Of a stretch of 64,000 nucleotides of DNA, positions 1-9,163 are shown piece by piece. The number at the start of each line of letters is the position of its first letter. The first letter of the stretch is position 1. The notes under the pieces are model-generated. The model had not been told where the DNA came from and did not search any database. It saw only the letters and a list, made by a program, of their open reading frames with translations. The stretch is taken from the NCBI GenBank assembly GCA_015056245.1, contig SVGQ01000001.1:62001-126000 (forward strand), in the 5' to 3' direction. The position numbers and the translations under genes were made by a program. This stretch comes from Clostridiales bacterium (GTDB taxonomy: Bacteria; Bacillota; Clostridia; Christensenellales; Aristaeellaceae).

Positions 1-380
1 AACCCCCGACGGGCTTCTGCCTCGGTCAGGGCTTGTTTTCTTTGCCCCGTTGGGCTGCACAGGAAGTAATAGCTGATGAACAGCCAGTCCTCATAATGCT
101 CCCGCAGGCACAGAAGCGGCTTTTCGACCCGCGCGATCACACCGGTTTCTTCTTCGATTTCCCGCAGGCAGCAGGCTTCCAGCGTCTCGCCGTCCTCCAG
201 CCCTCCGCCGGGGATCAGATACCAGCCGGAGTTCAGTTCGTGGGAGATCAGCATTTCGTCACCACGGAGCACAATGCCCCGGCAGCCCGCCCGCACATGG
301 GTATAGGTGGGGTGGGCATTGGCACCGGTAATGTGCATTACCGGGTAGCCCGCAAAAGCGGCAGGGATTTCAATATCCAT
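1..380 (-). CDS. NUDIX hydrolase, partial (C-terminus runs off the window)
   Basis: Reverse-strand translation from ATG at 380 reads MDIEIPAAFAGYPVMHITG...GWYLIPGGGLEDGETLEACCLREIEEETGV, a NUDIX box. Confidence 0.85.
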   Translation of the reverse strand, partial: MDIEIPAAFAGYPVMHITGANAHPTYTHVRAGCRGIVLRGDEMLISHELNSGWYLIPGGGLEDGETLEACCLREIEEETGVIARVEKPLLCLREHYEDWLFISYYFLCSPTGQRKQALTEAEARRG

Positions 381-420
381 GGAAAACCTCCGGTCGGAAT
401 CATGCGCAGTCAAAAGGATA

Positions 421-1338
421 TCAGGCAAACACGACTACCAGCACCACGTACAAAAGGATGCTGATCAGCGTCAGCAGGGACAGGGCGGAGGAAATATCCG
501 CCCGCTCTTCCTCCACATCAGCAAAGATGGGCAGCACATAGGGCGGCGGCAGGATCAGCATCATCCAGAGCGCGCCGGTATGCATGATATTGCCCAACAG
601 GTGGTTGACCACCAGCAGAAGACCCAGCACAATGGCGGATACCACCAGCCGCAGCCCCACCAGCGACAGGGTCTGCTTCCAGCGCACTTCGGTGAATACC
701 AGATCATAGCCGATGGCCAGCAGGATGATAGCGCTGGTGGGCGCCGCCACAAAGCTGGTGATGGCATCTACGATGCTGCTTACGCCGGAGGGCTTCAGCG
801 CGCTGTACAGGCCGCTGACGCCTACGATCAGGCCAGCGATGATGGCCCAGACCGTGGGGGAGGTAACGGCTTCGTGCCATACGCCTTTCAGGCCGCCCTT
901 GCCAGCCAGCAGGGCTTTGTATACAGTAAACACAAACAGCACCTGTCCCAGATCCACAATGGCAAAGGCAGGGCGTTCCGCTTCGGAAAACAGAATGGCG
1001 AAGAGGGCATAGCCCAGCATACCGGCTTCAAAGCCAGCTGCCATAAAGGGCGACAGCCTTCCTTTGATGCCGAACAGCTTACAGCCGGCGAATCCCAGAA
1101 ACAGCGCCAGCAGGCAGGCTGCGAACAGGCTTACTGGAATGGAAATACTGCTCAGGCTGTACTCAGCGGTGGCAAAAGCCGAGAACATAACCGCAGGCAG
1201 GGTGATGTTCACCGCCACGGATTTCAGGGTATTGACCCCCTCACGGGACAGCAGGTTGGTTTTGCGGCAGAGCATACCCAGTCCCAGCATGATGAAAACC
1301 GGCAATGCTTTTTCCAGAATGCTGACGATATCGATCAT
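421..1338 (-). CDS. AEC-family (auxin efflux carrier-like) transporter
   Basis: ORF with about 10 hydrophobic segments; MIDIVSILEKALPVFIMLGLGMLCRK..; GGAGG RBS upstream of ATG at 1338. Confidence 0.8.
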   Translation of the reverse strand: MIDIVSILEKALPVFIMLGLGMLCRKTNLLSREGVNTLKSVAVNITLPAVMFSAFATAEYSLSSISIPVSLFAACLLALFLGFAGCKLFGIKGRLSPFMAAGFEAGMLGYALFAILFSEAERPAFAIVDLGQVLFVFTVYKALLAGKGGLKGVWHEAVTSPTVWAIIAGLIVGVSGLYSALKPSGVSSIVDAITSFVAAPTSAIILLAIGYDLVFTEVRWKQTLSLVGLRLVVSAIVLGLLLVVNHLLGNIMHTGALWMMLILPPPYVLPIFADVEEERADISSALSLLTLISILLYVVLVVVFA

Positions 1339-1583
1339 ACGATGACCTCCTGTTTTGAAAAACAGTATAATAGGAAACACTTCACCTCAGTATACCATAG
1401 AAAAGCGGCTGTGTATCGCCCTGCAGCCCGGTTTTGCCAAAAATACCAAAGAGAAACCAAGTGGATTGTATCCAAAAAAGTTTCATCATTTTAGGCTTGT
1501 ATTTCGGAGATTTCCATGCTAAAATGCTCAAAACTTGCGGAAAAAAAGATCCTATTCCGTAAAAGAACGAGAGGAACTTGCAT

Positions 1584-4070
1584 ATGGATATTCTCAATCA
1601 GCCCAAGGGTTTTGTGCTGGATCAGGATGCTGGCTATTTTCAGAATGCCGGTGTGAGCGTGATGGCATTCAGCGATTTCTACGCGGCAGGTCATCAGAGC
1701 GGCGTGAGCATTCTGATGCATGGTCACCGGGTGGCTACCAACGGCGATGTGCGCTTTGAGCAGACGCCGGGTCAGTGGCAGCCTCTGCCCAAGCAGCAGG
1801 AGCGGGTAATGGAAGGCAACACCATTGCCACCACCATGCATTACCCGGATATGGAACAACATTTGCGGGGCTTTAACCCGATGATTTACCCGGATTATGA
1901 GTTCAGCTACACCGTGCGCGTCACAGGCATGGGTGAATCGGTTGTGGTGACGGTGGATCTGGATAAGCCCATCCCGGCAGACTATGCTGGCAAAATGTGC
2001 TTCAATCTGGAACTGTTCCCGGGCGATCTGTTCGGTAAGCCGTGGATCATGGATGACCAGCAGGGCATTTTCCCCACCCAACCCAACGGCCCCACCATGG
2101 CGATCCGTTCCAATTATGAAAAGACCGCCACCCTTGTCCCCAAGGAGGGCATCACGGCGGATCGGGCCTATCTGGCGGGGGAGGGCAGAGGTTACAATCC
2201 CATGACTGCGGATGGCCTCATTGCGCTGCCCTATGCCCAGGGCAAGCAGTTCACCGTGCGCCCGGATGATCCCCTTGTGCGTTTTATTGTGGAGAGCAAG
2301 GGCGCGCCCCTGAAGCTGTACGATGGACGCATGAACCACAACAACGGCTGGTTTGTGCTCAGCAGCGAGATCCCTGAGGGTGTAGCTGAAGGCGCTGTCC
2401 AGTGGGTCATCACCCCCAATGTGGTGCCGGAGTGGCGCTACACCCCCGTGGTGCAGACCTCGCAGGTAGGTTATCTGCCCAACCAGCCCAAGATGGCAGT
2501 CATCGAGCTGGACAGCCGCACGGAGGAGCGGGAGACCATCTCCCTGCACCGGATCGATGCCAACGGTCCGGTACCGGTGCTCTCCGGCGAAGGTAAAGCA
2601 TGGGGCCGCTTCCTGCGTTATGAATATTTGACTTTTGATTTCAGCGATGTGAAGGAACCGGGCCTGTATCAGGTGCGCTACGGACAGTCCGTGTCCTCGG
2701 TATTCCGCATCGGCGCGGATGTGTATGACCGGGGCGTTTGGCAGCCTGTGCTGGAGTATTTCCTGCCGGTTCAGATGTGCCATATGCGGGTCAGCGAGAA
2801 GTACCGGGTCTGGCATGGCCTGTGCCACAACGATGATGCGCTGATGGCCCCTGTGAACTGGAACCATTTCGATGGTTATCTGCAAGGCCCCTCCACCCTG
2901 TGCAAGTATCAGCCCGGGGATAAGGTGCCGGGGCTCAACGTGGGCGGCTGGCACGACGCGGGCGACTTTGACCTGCGCATCGAGTCTCAGGCGGGAGAAT
3001 CCTATATCCTGTCCCTGATTTATGAGGCTTTCCATGTGGATTACGATGCCACCGCCATCGATCAGGCCACCAAGACGGTGGAGATCCATCAGCCGGACGG
3101 CAAGAACGATCTTCTGCAGCAGATCGAGCACGGCGCGCTGTCTGTGATAGCGGGCTACAAGGCGTTGGGACGGCTGTACCGTGGCATCATCTGCAATGAT
3201 CTGCGCCAGTATGTGCTTCTGGGCGATCCTGCCAACATGACCGACGGCGTGGCTGGCAACGGGGATGACCGCTGGGTATTCACCGAGGACAACCCGCCCC
3301 GGGAACTGTCCACTGCTGCCCAGTTGGCTGCCATTGCCCGCACCCTGAAGGACTTCAATCCCCAACTGTCTGCGGACGCGCTTCAGGCTGCCCGGGAACT
3401 GTTTGAAGTGACCGATCACCAGCGCAACGAATGGGCTCAGGCCATGGCGATCCATGCGGCGGTGGAGCTGCTCATCACCACTGGCGAAGAAAAATACCGT
3501 TCCTATGTGCTGGATGCGCAGGAACGGATCATCAGCAACAGCAAGCGGCTGGGCTGGATCGCTGCCAAGGGACTGGATGCGATCGCTGATCCCGCCTTTA
3601 CGGTGGCACTGCGTGCTGCGTTGGTTGCTGAAAAGGCAGAAATCGACAAGATGTGTCAGGAAACGCCCTACGGGATTCCGTACCGGCCCCATATCTGGGG
3701 CGCGGGCTGGCAGATCCAGCGCATGGCAATGGAGTATTACTATCTGCATAAGGCCTTCCCGGAGCTGTTCGGACCGGAATTGATCCTCAACTCCCTGAAC
3801 TTTGTGCTTGGTTGCCATCCGGGTTCCAACACCGCCTCCTTTGCTTCTGGTGTGGGCGCAGTATCCGCTACCACCGCCTATGGCATGAACCGTGCGGATG
3901 CTTCCTTTATCCCCGGCGGCGTGATCTCCGGCACGGCTTTGATCCGTCCTGACTTCCCTGAACTGCTCACATGGCCTTATCTCTGGCAACAGACGGAGTA
4001 TGTGCTGGGCGGAGGCTCTTCCTGCTACATGTTCCTGGTGCTGGCGGCCCGCCAACTGATGGGCGAATGA
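1584..4070 (+). CDS. Glycoside hydrolase family 9 protein with long N-terminal region and no signal peptide
   Basis: CelD_N/Ig-like segment (QVGYLPNQPKMAVI) followed by GH9 motif GGWHDAGDFD; N-terminus MDILNQPKGF is not a signal peptide. Confidence 0.85.
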   Translation: MDILNQPKGFVLDQDAGYFQNAGVSVMAFSDFYAAGHQSGVSILMHGHRVATNGDVRFEQTPGQWQPLPKQQERVMEGNTIATTMHYPDMEQHLRGFNPMIYPDYEFSYTVRVTGMGESVVVTVDLDKPIPADYAGKMCFNLELFPGDLFGKPWIMDDQQGIFPTQPNGPTMAIRSNYEKTATLVPKEGITADRAYLAGEGRGYNPMTADGLIALPYAQGKQFTVRPDDPLVRFIVESKGAPLKLYDGRMNHNNGWFVLSSEIPEGVAEGAVQWVITPNVVPEWRYTPVVQTSQVGYLPNQPKMAVIELDSRTEERETISLHRIDANGPVPVLSGEGKAWGRFLRYEYLTFDFSDVKEPGLYQVRYGQSVSSVFRIGADVYDRGVWQPVLEYFLPVQMCHMRVSEKYRVWHGLCHNDDALMAPVNWNHFDGYLQGPSTLCKYQPGDKVPGLNVGGWHDAGDFDLRIESQAGESYILSLIYEAFHVDYDATAIDQATKTVEIHQPDGKNDLLQQIEHGALSVIAGYKALGRLYRGIICNDLRQYVLLGDPANMTDGVAGNGDDRWVFTEDNPPRELSTAAQLAAIARTLKDFNPQLSADALQAARELFEVTDHQRNEWAQAMAIHAAVELLITTGEEKYRSYVLDAQERIISNSKRLGWIAAKGLDAIADPAFTVALRAALVAEKAEIDKMCQETPYGIPYRPHIWGAGWQIQRMAMEYYYLHKAFPELFGPELILNSLNFVLGCHPGSNTASFASGVGAVSATTAYGMNRADASFIPGGVISGTALIRPDFPELLTWPYLWQQTEYVLGGGSSCYMFLVLAARQLMGE

Positions 4071-4079
4071 TTCGCCCAA

Positions 4080-4112
4080 AACCGTCCTGCTGCATGCGTC
4101 AGCAGGACGGCT
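4080..4112 (+). repeat. Left flanking direct repeat (33 bp) of hairpin-array element copy 1; contains the GH9-gene terminator hairpin
   Basis: AACCGTCCTGCTGCATGCGTCAGCAGGACGGCT; identical to 4276-4308; 11-bp stem CCGTCCTGCTG/CAGCAGGACGG. Confidence 0.9.
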
Positions 4113-4275
4113 CAGGTTGTCAAAAAAGGGGAAGGTGCAGGAAACTCAGTTTCCTGCCGGGTGTGGGCAGAGCCCACAAAACCTTGCGCCGCAGCGCTTT
4201 TCAGCAAGCACAGCGAGCACCGTAGGTGCAAGATGTGCGACTTTTGAACAGAAGTATGGGTTTTTCGACAGTCTG
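4113..4275 (+). mobile_element. 163-bp MITE-like hairpin-array element, copy 1
   Basis: Starts CAGGTTGTCAAAAAAG, ends TTTTTCGACAGTCTG (imperfect TIRs, 12/15). Matches the reverse complement of 50053-50215 at every base; flanked by a 33-bp direct repeat. Confidence 0.85.
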
Positions 4276-4308
4276 AACCGTCCTGCTGCATGCGTCAGCA
4301 GGACGGCT
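4276..4308 (+). repeat. Right flanking direct repeat (33 bp) of element copy 1; terminator hairpin followed by T-run
   Basis: Exact copy of 4080-4112, followed by TTTATC. Confidence 0.9.
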
Positions 4309-4412
4309 TTTATCTATGCAACGATTGGTTGCGCTCTTGCAGCCCGCAGATGGTTGTCATGTACCCGGGGATTCTGTATGCTGATAACAAGCATAAGCAA
4401 GGAGGAATGACG

Positions 4413-5096
4413 ATGGATTTTGCAACCAAACTGACCATGTTGCGGCGCAATCGCGGGTATTCTCAGGATGTGCTGGCAGAGAAACTGAATGTGTCCCGGC
4501 AGGCGGTTTCCAAATGGGAAAGGAGACTGAGCGAACCGGAGATCACCAGCCTGTTGGCGATCAGTCGTCTGTTTCAGGTGACGGTGGATTATCTGGTCCG
4601 TGAGGATACGGATTGTATGGTGCAGCCGGTTAGGCTGACAGATGATTCCACACAGTTGGATACGGAACTGCTGGCCTTTCTGGCTCGGGCCAGCCGGGAA
4701 ACCTACGCGGGCTACGGAGAGGAAACGGCCTCCAGCCGCCCGGCATCCCATGATTATCATTATCAGGAAGGGGAATGGGAATATATCGATACATGGCTGG
4801 GCGGGCAGGCTTTTGCAGGCGAAGAGGCAGTATGGAAAAATGGACGTGCTCTGTATGCCATGAACTATTGCGGCAGAGTGGTTGGCGAAAATTTTAGTGG
4901 CGATTTTCTCAAAGCGGCTCTCCGAGCCGCGCCGGAGCACCAGCCCTTTCGCGGGCCTGCACATTATGATGATGGTGACAACTGTTATGAATGCACGATT
5001 CAGGGCAGCTTGGAGTGGTTTCAGGGTTATGAGGAGATTCGCTGGCAGGGTGAAAAGGTGTATGAGTGTTTTTATCACGGAGGAAAAATGGGATAA
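4413..5096 (+). CDS. XRE-family transcriptional regulator with C-terminal DUF5680-like domain
   Basis: HTH: LTMLRRNRGYSQDVLAEKLNVSRQAVSKWERRLSEPEITSLLAISRLFQVTVDYLV; GGAGG RBS at 4401. Confidence 0.85.
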   Translation: MDFATKLTMLRRNRGYSQDVLAEKLNVSRQAVSKWERRLSEPEITSLLAISRLFQVTVDYLVREDTDCMVQPVRLTDDSTQLDTELLAFLARASRETYAGYGEETASSRPASHDYHYQEGEWEYIDTWLGGQAFAGEEAVWKNGRALYAMNYCGRVVGENFSGDFLKAALRAAPEHQPFRGPAHYDDGDNCYECTIQGSLEWFQGYEEIRWQGEKVYECFYHGGKMG

Positions 5097-5172
5097 ATCC
5101 TTATGAAACACCGTTTTGTAACATAGTTATGGAATTGTTTTACGTAACTGGGAAGATTAAAGCAGAGTAACA

Positions 5173-5188
5173 AATACGTTTTCGTTAC
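5173..5188. promoter_or_regulatory. Candidate LacI-family-type operator, upstream site
   Basis: AATACGTTTTCGTTAC; shares 12-bp core AATACGTTTTCG with 5342-5358. Confidence 0.4.
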
Positions 5189-5277
5189 CGATGAAAAAAT
5201 AGGGTCAATCAATGGAAGAATGAGGGGCAAAAAAACACAATAAGGACAGAAATCAACCAAAAAATAAAAATTAGCAC

Positions 5278-5306
5278 TTGCAATCTGCACAAAAATGCGC
5301 TATGAT
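5278..5306 (+). promoter_or_regulatory. Predicted sigma-70-type promoter of the ABC transporter operon
   Basis: TTGCAA - 17 nt - TATGAT. Confidence 0.6.
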
Positions 5307-5341
5307 TACTACCGTAAGTTGAGTATCACCGTTCTGTTTCG

Positions 5342-5358
5342 AATACGTTTTCGATAAC
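5342..5358. promoter_or_regulatory. Candidate LacI-family-type operator, downstream site
   Basis: AATACGTTTTCGATAAC, about 30 nt after the predicted start site. Confidence 0.45.
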
Positions 5359-5571
5359 GAACGAGGCTGAAAAGGAAGGTTCACTACTTGGATGGCCTCG
5401 TGAAGTGTCTGCTGTTCCTTCTTTCACTTTGAACAACAAACGCTATTCAACAGCGTTTTCTCTTCCGCCAGATCAGAAGCTTTGTGCAGATGCTTTTATT
5501 GATTGTAATCGGCATTGCCGGTGACAATAAACTTCGTTTTTAAGTAATGATAAACCAAAGGAGATGGCACC

Positions 5572-6477
5572 GTGAGAGGGTTTTTCAGCAACATCTGGAA
5601 AAATAGAGCGCACGTAGTAATGGCTCTCCCCGGCTTTCTGATCTTGTTCTTCATTATGTATGTTCCCATGGCCGGTCTGGTAATGGCATTCAAGAAGTTC
5701 GACTACCAGCTGGGCATTTTCGCCAGCCCTTGGTGCGGCTTGGATAACTTCCAGTTCCTGATTCAGTCCTGGAAGACCTTCGTCAACATGACCAAGAACA
5801 CCGTGCTGTACTACCTGCTGTTCACCATCGTGGGCACGCTGCTGAACGTGGTTCTGGCCATCGCCATCGACCAGATGCGGCTCAAGCGGGCTGCCAAGAC
5901 CATGCAGACGCTGATGATCATTCCCGTGTTCATCTCCTATGCTGCGGTGCAGTTCATCGTGTACGCGTTCCTGGCCAAGGACACCGGTCTCATCAATAAC
6001 ACGCTGGGTCTCAACGTAAGTTTCTACTCCAAGGCCGCCTACTGGCCCTGGATTCTGCTGATCGTCAAGATCTGGAAGGACACTGGTTACGGCTCCGTGC
6101 TGTACATGTCCGTGCTGGCTGGTATCGATACCTCCCTGTACGAGGCTGCTGAGATCGACGGTGCCAACAAGTGGCAGCAGATCAAGCACATCACCATCCC
6201 TTCTCTGGTTCCCATGATCACTGTTATGTTGCTTTTGTCCGTCGGTAACGTGATGCGTTCCGATACGGGTCTGTTCTATCAGGTCACCCGCAACAACGGC
6301 ATCCTGTACTCCACCACGCAGGTTATCGACTCCTACGTGCTGGGTCAGATCTTCAAGAGTTCCAACTTCGGCTTCCCGGCTGCTACTTCCTTCTTCCAGT
6401 CCGTGGTTGGCCTGCTGCTGATGCTGTTCGCCAACTGGACGGTTCGCAAGATTGAACCCGAAAATGCACTGTTCTAA
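5572..6477 (+). CDS. Carbohydrate ABC transporter permease (LplB-like)
   Basis: Binding-protein-dependent permease signature EAAEIDGANKWQQIKHITIPSL; GTG start after AAAGGAGATG. Confidence 0.88.
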   Translation: MRGFFSNIWKNRAHVVMALPGFLILFFIMYVPMAGLVMAFKKFDYQLGIFASPWCGLDNFQFLIQSWKTFVNMTKNTVLYYLLFTIVGTLLNVVLAIAIDQMRLKRAAKTMQTLMIIPVFISYAAVQFIVYAFLAKDTGLINNTLGLNVSFYSKAAYWPWILLIVKIWKDTGYGSVLYMSVLAGIDTSLYEAAEIDGANKWQQIKHITIPSLVPMITVMLLLSVGNVMRSDTGLFYQVTRNNGILYSTTQVIDSYVLGQIFKSSNFGFPAATSFFQSVVGLLLMLFANWTVRKIEPENALF

Positions 6478-6493
6478 GAAAGGAGTGAGCTTA

Positions 6494-7432
6494 ATGGAAA
6501 AGACTGCAACTGTAGCTCCGATCAAGTATAACCATAAGCGCCTCGCTCCCAAGGTAATCGCGGGTCAGACGATTCTGACCATTCTGATCACCCTGTTCAC
6601 GGTGTTCTGCTTCGCTCCCGTGCTGCTCACCTTCATCTCCGCTTTCACCGATGAGATGACCATCAACCAGAACGGTTTCTCCTTCTGGCCTGAGAAGTGG
6701 TCTATGGTGGGTATGAATTCCGTACTCAAGTACGGCAACAAGCTGTTCACCTCCTATATGGTGACCATCTTCGTTACCGTGTTCGGTACCCTGTTCGGTC
6801 TGTTGGTGATGAGCATGTACGCTTACTCCATCAGCCGCAAGGGCTTCGTGCTGTCCGGCTTCCTGAGCCTGTTCCTGCTGATCCCCATGCTGTTCAACGG
6901 CGGCCAGCTGTCCGGCTACATGATTTTCACCCGCTACTACGGCCTGAAGAACAACCTGCTGGCGTTGATCCTGCCGCTTTGCATGACCACGATGAATGTT
7001 ATCATTCTTCGTACCTACATCGCCAACAGCATTCCCGGCGAACTGATGGAAGCTGCCAAGATCGACGGCGCCGGCGACTACCGCACCTTCTTCCAGATCA
7101 CCCTGCCGCTGATGAAGCCCTCCCTCGCGGCTGTTGGCTTCATGCTGGCTACCACCTACTGGAACGACTGGCAGAACGCCCTGCTGTACATCTCCGATGA
7201 CAAGCTCAAGCCTCTGCAGCTCTTGCTGGTCAACATTCAGAAGAACATTTCCTTCCTTCTGAACAACACCAACGTTCCCGCTTCCGTCCGCGCTGCCATG
7301 GGCGGTGCCATTCCCCAGTACTCCGCGACCATGGCCACGGTTCTCGTGGTTATCGGCCCCATCATGGTGGTGTACCCCTTCTTCCAGAAGTACTTCATCA
7401 AGGGTCTCACCGTGGGTTCCGTCAAGGGCTGA
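6494..7432 (+). CDS. Carbohydrate ABC transporter permease (YtcP/MalG-like)
   Basis: EAAKIDGAGDYRTFFQITLPLMKPSLA; ATG after AAAGGAG. Confidence 0.88.
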   Translation: MEKTATVAPIKYNHKRLAPKVIAGQTILTILITLFTVFCFAPVLLTFISAFTDEMTINQNGFSFWPEKWSMVGMNSVLKYGNKLFTSYMVTIFVTVFGTLFGLLVMSMYAYSISRKGFVLSGFLSLFLLIPMLFNGGQLSGYMIFTRYYGLKNNLLALILPLCMTTMNVIILRTYIANSIPGELMEAAKIDGAGDYRTFFQITLPLMKPSLAAVGFMLATTYWNDWQNALLYISDDKLKPLQLLLVNIQKNISFLLNNTNVPASVRAAMGGAIPQYSATMATVLVVIGPIMVVYPFFQKYFIKGLTVGSVKG

Positions 7433-7508
7433 TGCCCGCATCACTTCGTTTCTGGCGCTTCTGTATAATGGAGCGTTAAGAATAAAAAATTTTGGGAGGA
7501 AAACAACC

Positions 7509-8969
7509 ATGAAAAAGCTCGTTTCTCTGGTGCTTGCTCTTTGCATGCTGCTGTCCGTTGTGGCCGTGGCTTCTGCTGAAGACAAGGTCGTCATCAACGT
7601 GTGGCGCAAGACCTTCAACCTGGCCCAGCCCGATCAGGAGCAGGTCAAGAAGGTTGAAGCTGCTATCAACGCTTACATCGCCGACAAGGCCAACGTTCAG
7701 ATCGTTCTGACCGACATGGCTGGCGAGTACGAAGACCAGGCCAAGCTGGCTCTGGCCAACAACGAGATCGACCTGCTGTGGACTGCTTCCTGGGAGTCCA
7801 TCATCGGCACCAACGATCTGGTTCCCGCCAACGCTGTGGCTGACATCACCGATTACCTGCCCGGCACCGCCCTGTACGGCTCCATGAGCGAAGGCCAGTG
7901 GGAAGCCACCAAGTACAACGGCCGCAACTACTTCATCCCCGTCTACAAGGACAACGTTGAAGGCTATGACTTCATGTTCCGTAAGGACGTTGTGGATCAG
8001 TACGGCTGGGACATCAGCACCGTGAAGACCCTGGCTGACGCTGAGCCCATGCTCATCCAGGCCAAGGAAGGCGGTCTGAAGTACCCCTACCTGACCCAGA
8101 AGACCTCCATGTTCTATCGCTGGAACATCGACAAGTTCGATTTCTTCACCGCTGATGCTTCCACCAACTTCTTCGCCGTGGATCGCGCCACCAACGAAGT
8201 TGTGAACGTGCTGGCCACCGCCGACTACGTTGACTTCTGCAAGCTGATGGGCAAGTGGGGCGAAATGGGCCTCATCCACGAGGATGACTGGACCAAGGTT
8301 ACCACCGACACCACCACCCAGTCTCAGGATTGGGCCATGTCCTGGTGGACCGACATCCCCGTCAACGCCGAAGCTAACGCTCGCTATGGTCAGGAAGTCG
8401 TCATGACCCCCGCCACCCAGCGCTATGCTCACAGCACCTCCGCTCTGGGCTCCTGCTACGCCATCACCACCACCGATGAAGCCAAGATCAAGGCTGCCAT
8501 CGACTTCATGGGCCTGCTGTACACCGACAGCAAGCTGGCTGACATGTACACCTTCGGTATCGAAGGCGAAGACTTCACCTACACTCAGGAAGAAGGCCAG
8601 ACCATCCAGCACGTGACCCAGACCAGCGAGAAGTACAACCACTCCATGTGGGAATCCGCCAACGCTACCATCGTTACTCCTCTGGCCAACGAGCCCGACA
8701 ACAAGGCTGACCTGTACGATGCCTTCAACGGCGGCGCTCTGACCTCCTGCGCTGCTGGCTTCCGCTTCGACAAGACCCCCGTTGAAGCTGAATACGCTGC
8801 TTGCCAGGCTCTGTTCGATCAGTACGGCTTCGTGCTGGAGAACGGTGGCGTGCCCGCTGACGCTGTGGAAGACTACATCGCTCAGTATCAGGCTGACCTG
8901 GATGCCGCTGGCTTCCAGACCTGCTTGGCCGAGTTCCAGAATCAGTACAACACCTGGAAGGCTCAGTAA
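7509..8969 (+). CDS. Extracellular solute-binding protein (sugar ABC transporter)
   Basis: Signal peptide MKKLVSLVLALCMLLSVVAVASAED; adjacent to two permeases; DUF3502-like C-terminus possible. Confidence 0.85.
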   Translation: MKKLVSLVLALCMLLSVVAVASAEDKVVINVWRKTFNLAQPDQEQVKKVEAAINAYIADKANVQIVLTDMAGEYEDQAKLALANNEIDLLWTASWESIIGTNDLVPANAVADITDYLPGTALYGSMSEGQWEATKYNGRNYFIPVYKDNVEGYDFMFRKDVVDQYGWDISTVKTLADAEPMLIQAKEGGLKYPYLTQKTSMFYRWNIDKFDFFTADASTNFFAVDRATNEVVNVLATADYVDFCKLMGKWGEMGLIHEDDWTKVTTDTTTQSQDWAMSWWTDIPVNAEANARYGQEVVMTPATQRYAHSTSALGSCYAITTTDEAKIKAAIDFMGLLYTDSKLADMYTFGIEGEDFTYTQEEGQTIQHVTQTSEKYNHSMWESANATIVTPLANEPDNKADLYDAFNGGALTSCAAGFRFDKTPVEAEYAACQALFDQYGFVLENGGVPADAVEDYIAQYQADLDAAGFQTCLAEFQNQYNTWKAQ

Positions 8970-9020
8970 TCTGACTCTTTCCTTGGTTGGTTGACAAGCA
9001 ATTGTTAACTGATTGATTCA

Positions 9021-9052
9021 GGGAGGATCAACGAAAGTTGATCCTCCCTTTT
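9021..9052 (+). terminator. Intrinsic terminator after the solute-binding protein
   Basis: GGGAGGATCAAC-GAAA-GTTGATCCTCCC-TTTT. Confidence 0.85.
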
Positions 9053-9163
9053 CGTATGCCTGTATTTCCTGCTGCGGGCAATGAGTCGTGCCCATTGCGT
9101 ATCGGACAAAAAGCGGGTATAATAAGACATCCCAATAAAGTTCCTCTGAAAGGACAGAGACAT

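Noticed and set aside
1491-4079. 862-aa antisense ORF over the GH9 gene
   Set aside because: Shadow ORF; the sense strand encodes a clear GH9 enzyme.
4080-4308. Interpretation of the hairpin repeats as a CRISPR array
   Set aside because: Only two repeat units per locus, with a transposon-like insert that recurs elsewhere; no cas genes.
4117-4410. Short ORF through element copy 1 (KGKVQETQFPAGCGQSPQNLAPQRFSASTASTVGARCATFEQKYGFFDS), also inside 49990-50541
   Set aside because: The same peptide appears only because the DNA element is identical; the flanking reading frames differ and no start/RBS is specific to the element. It is treated as a chance open frame of a non-coding repeat.
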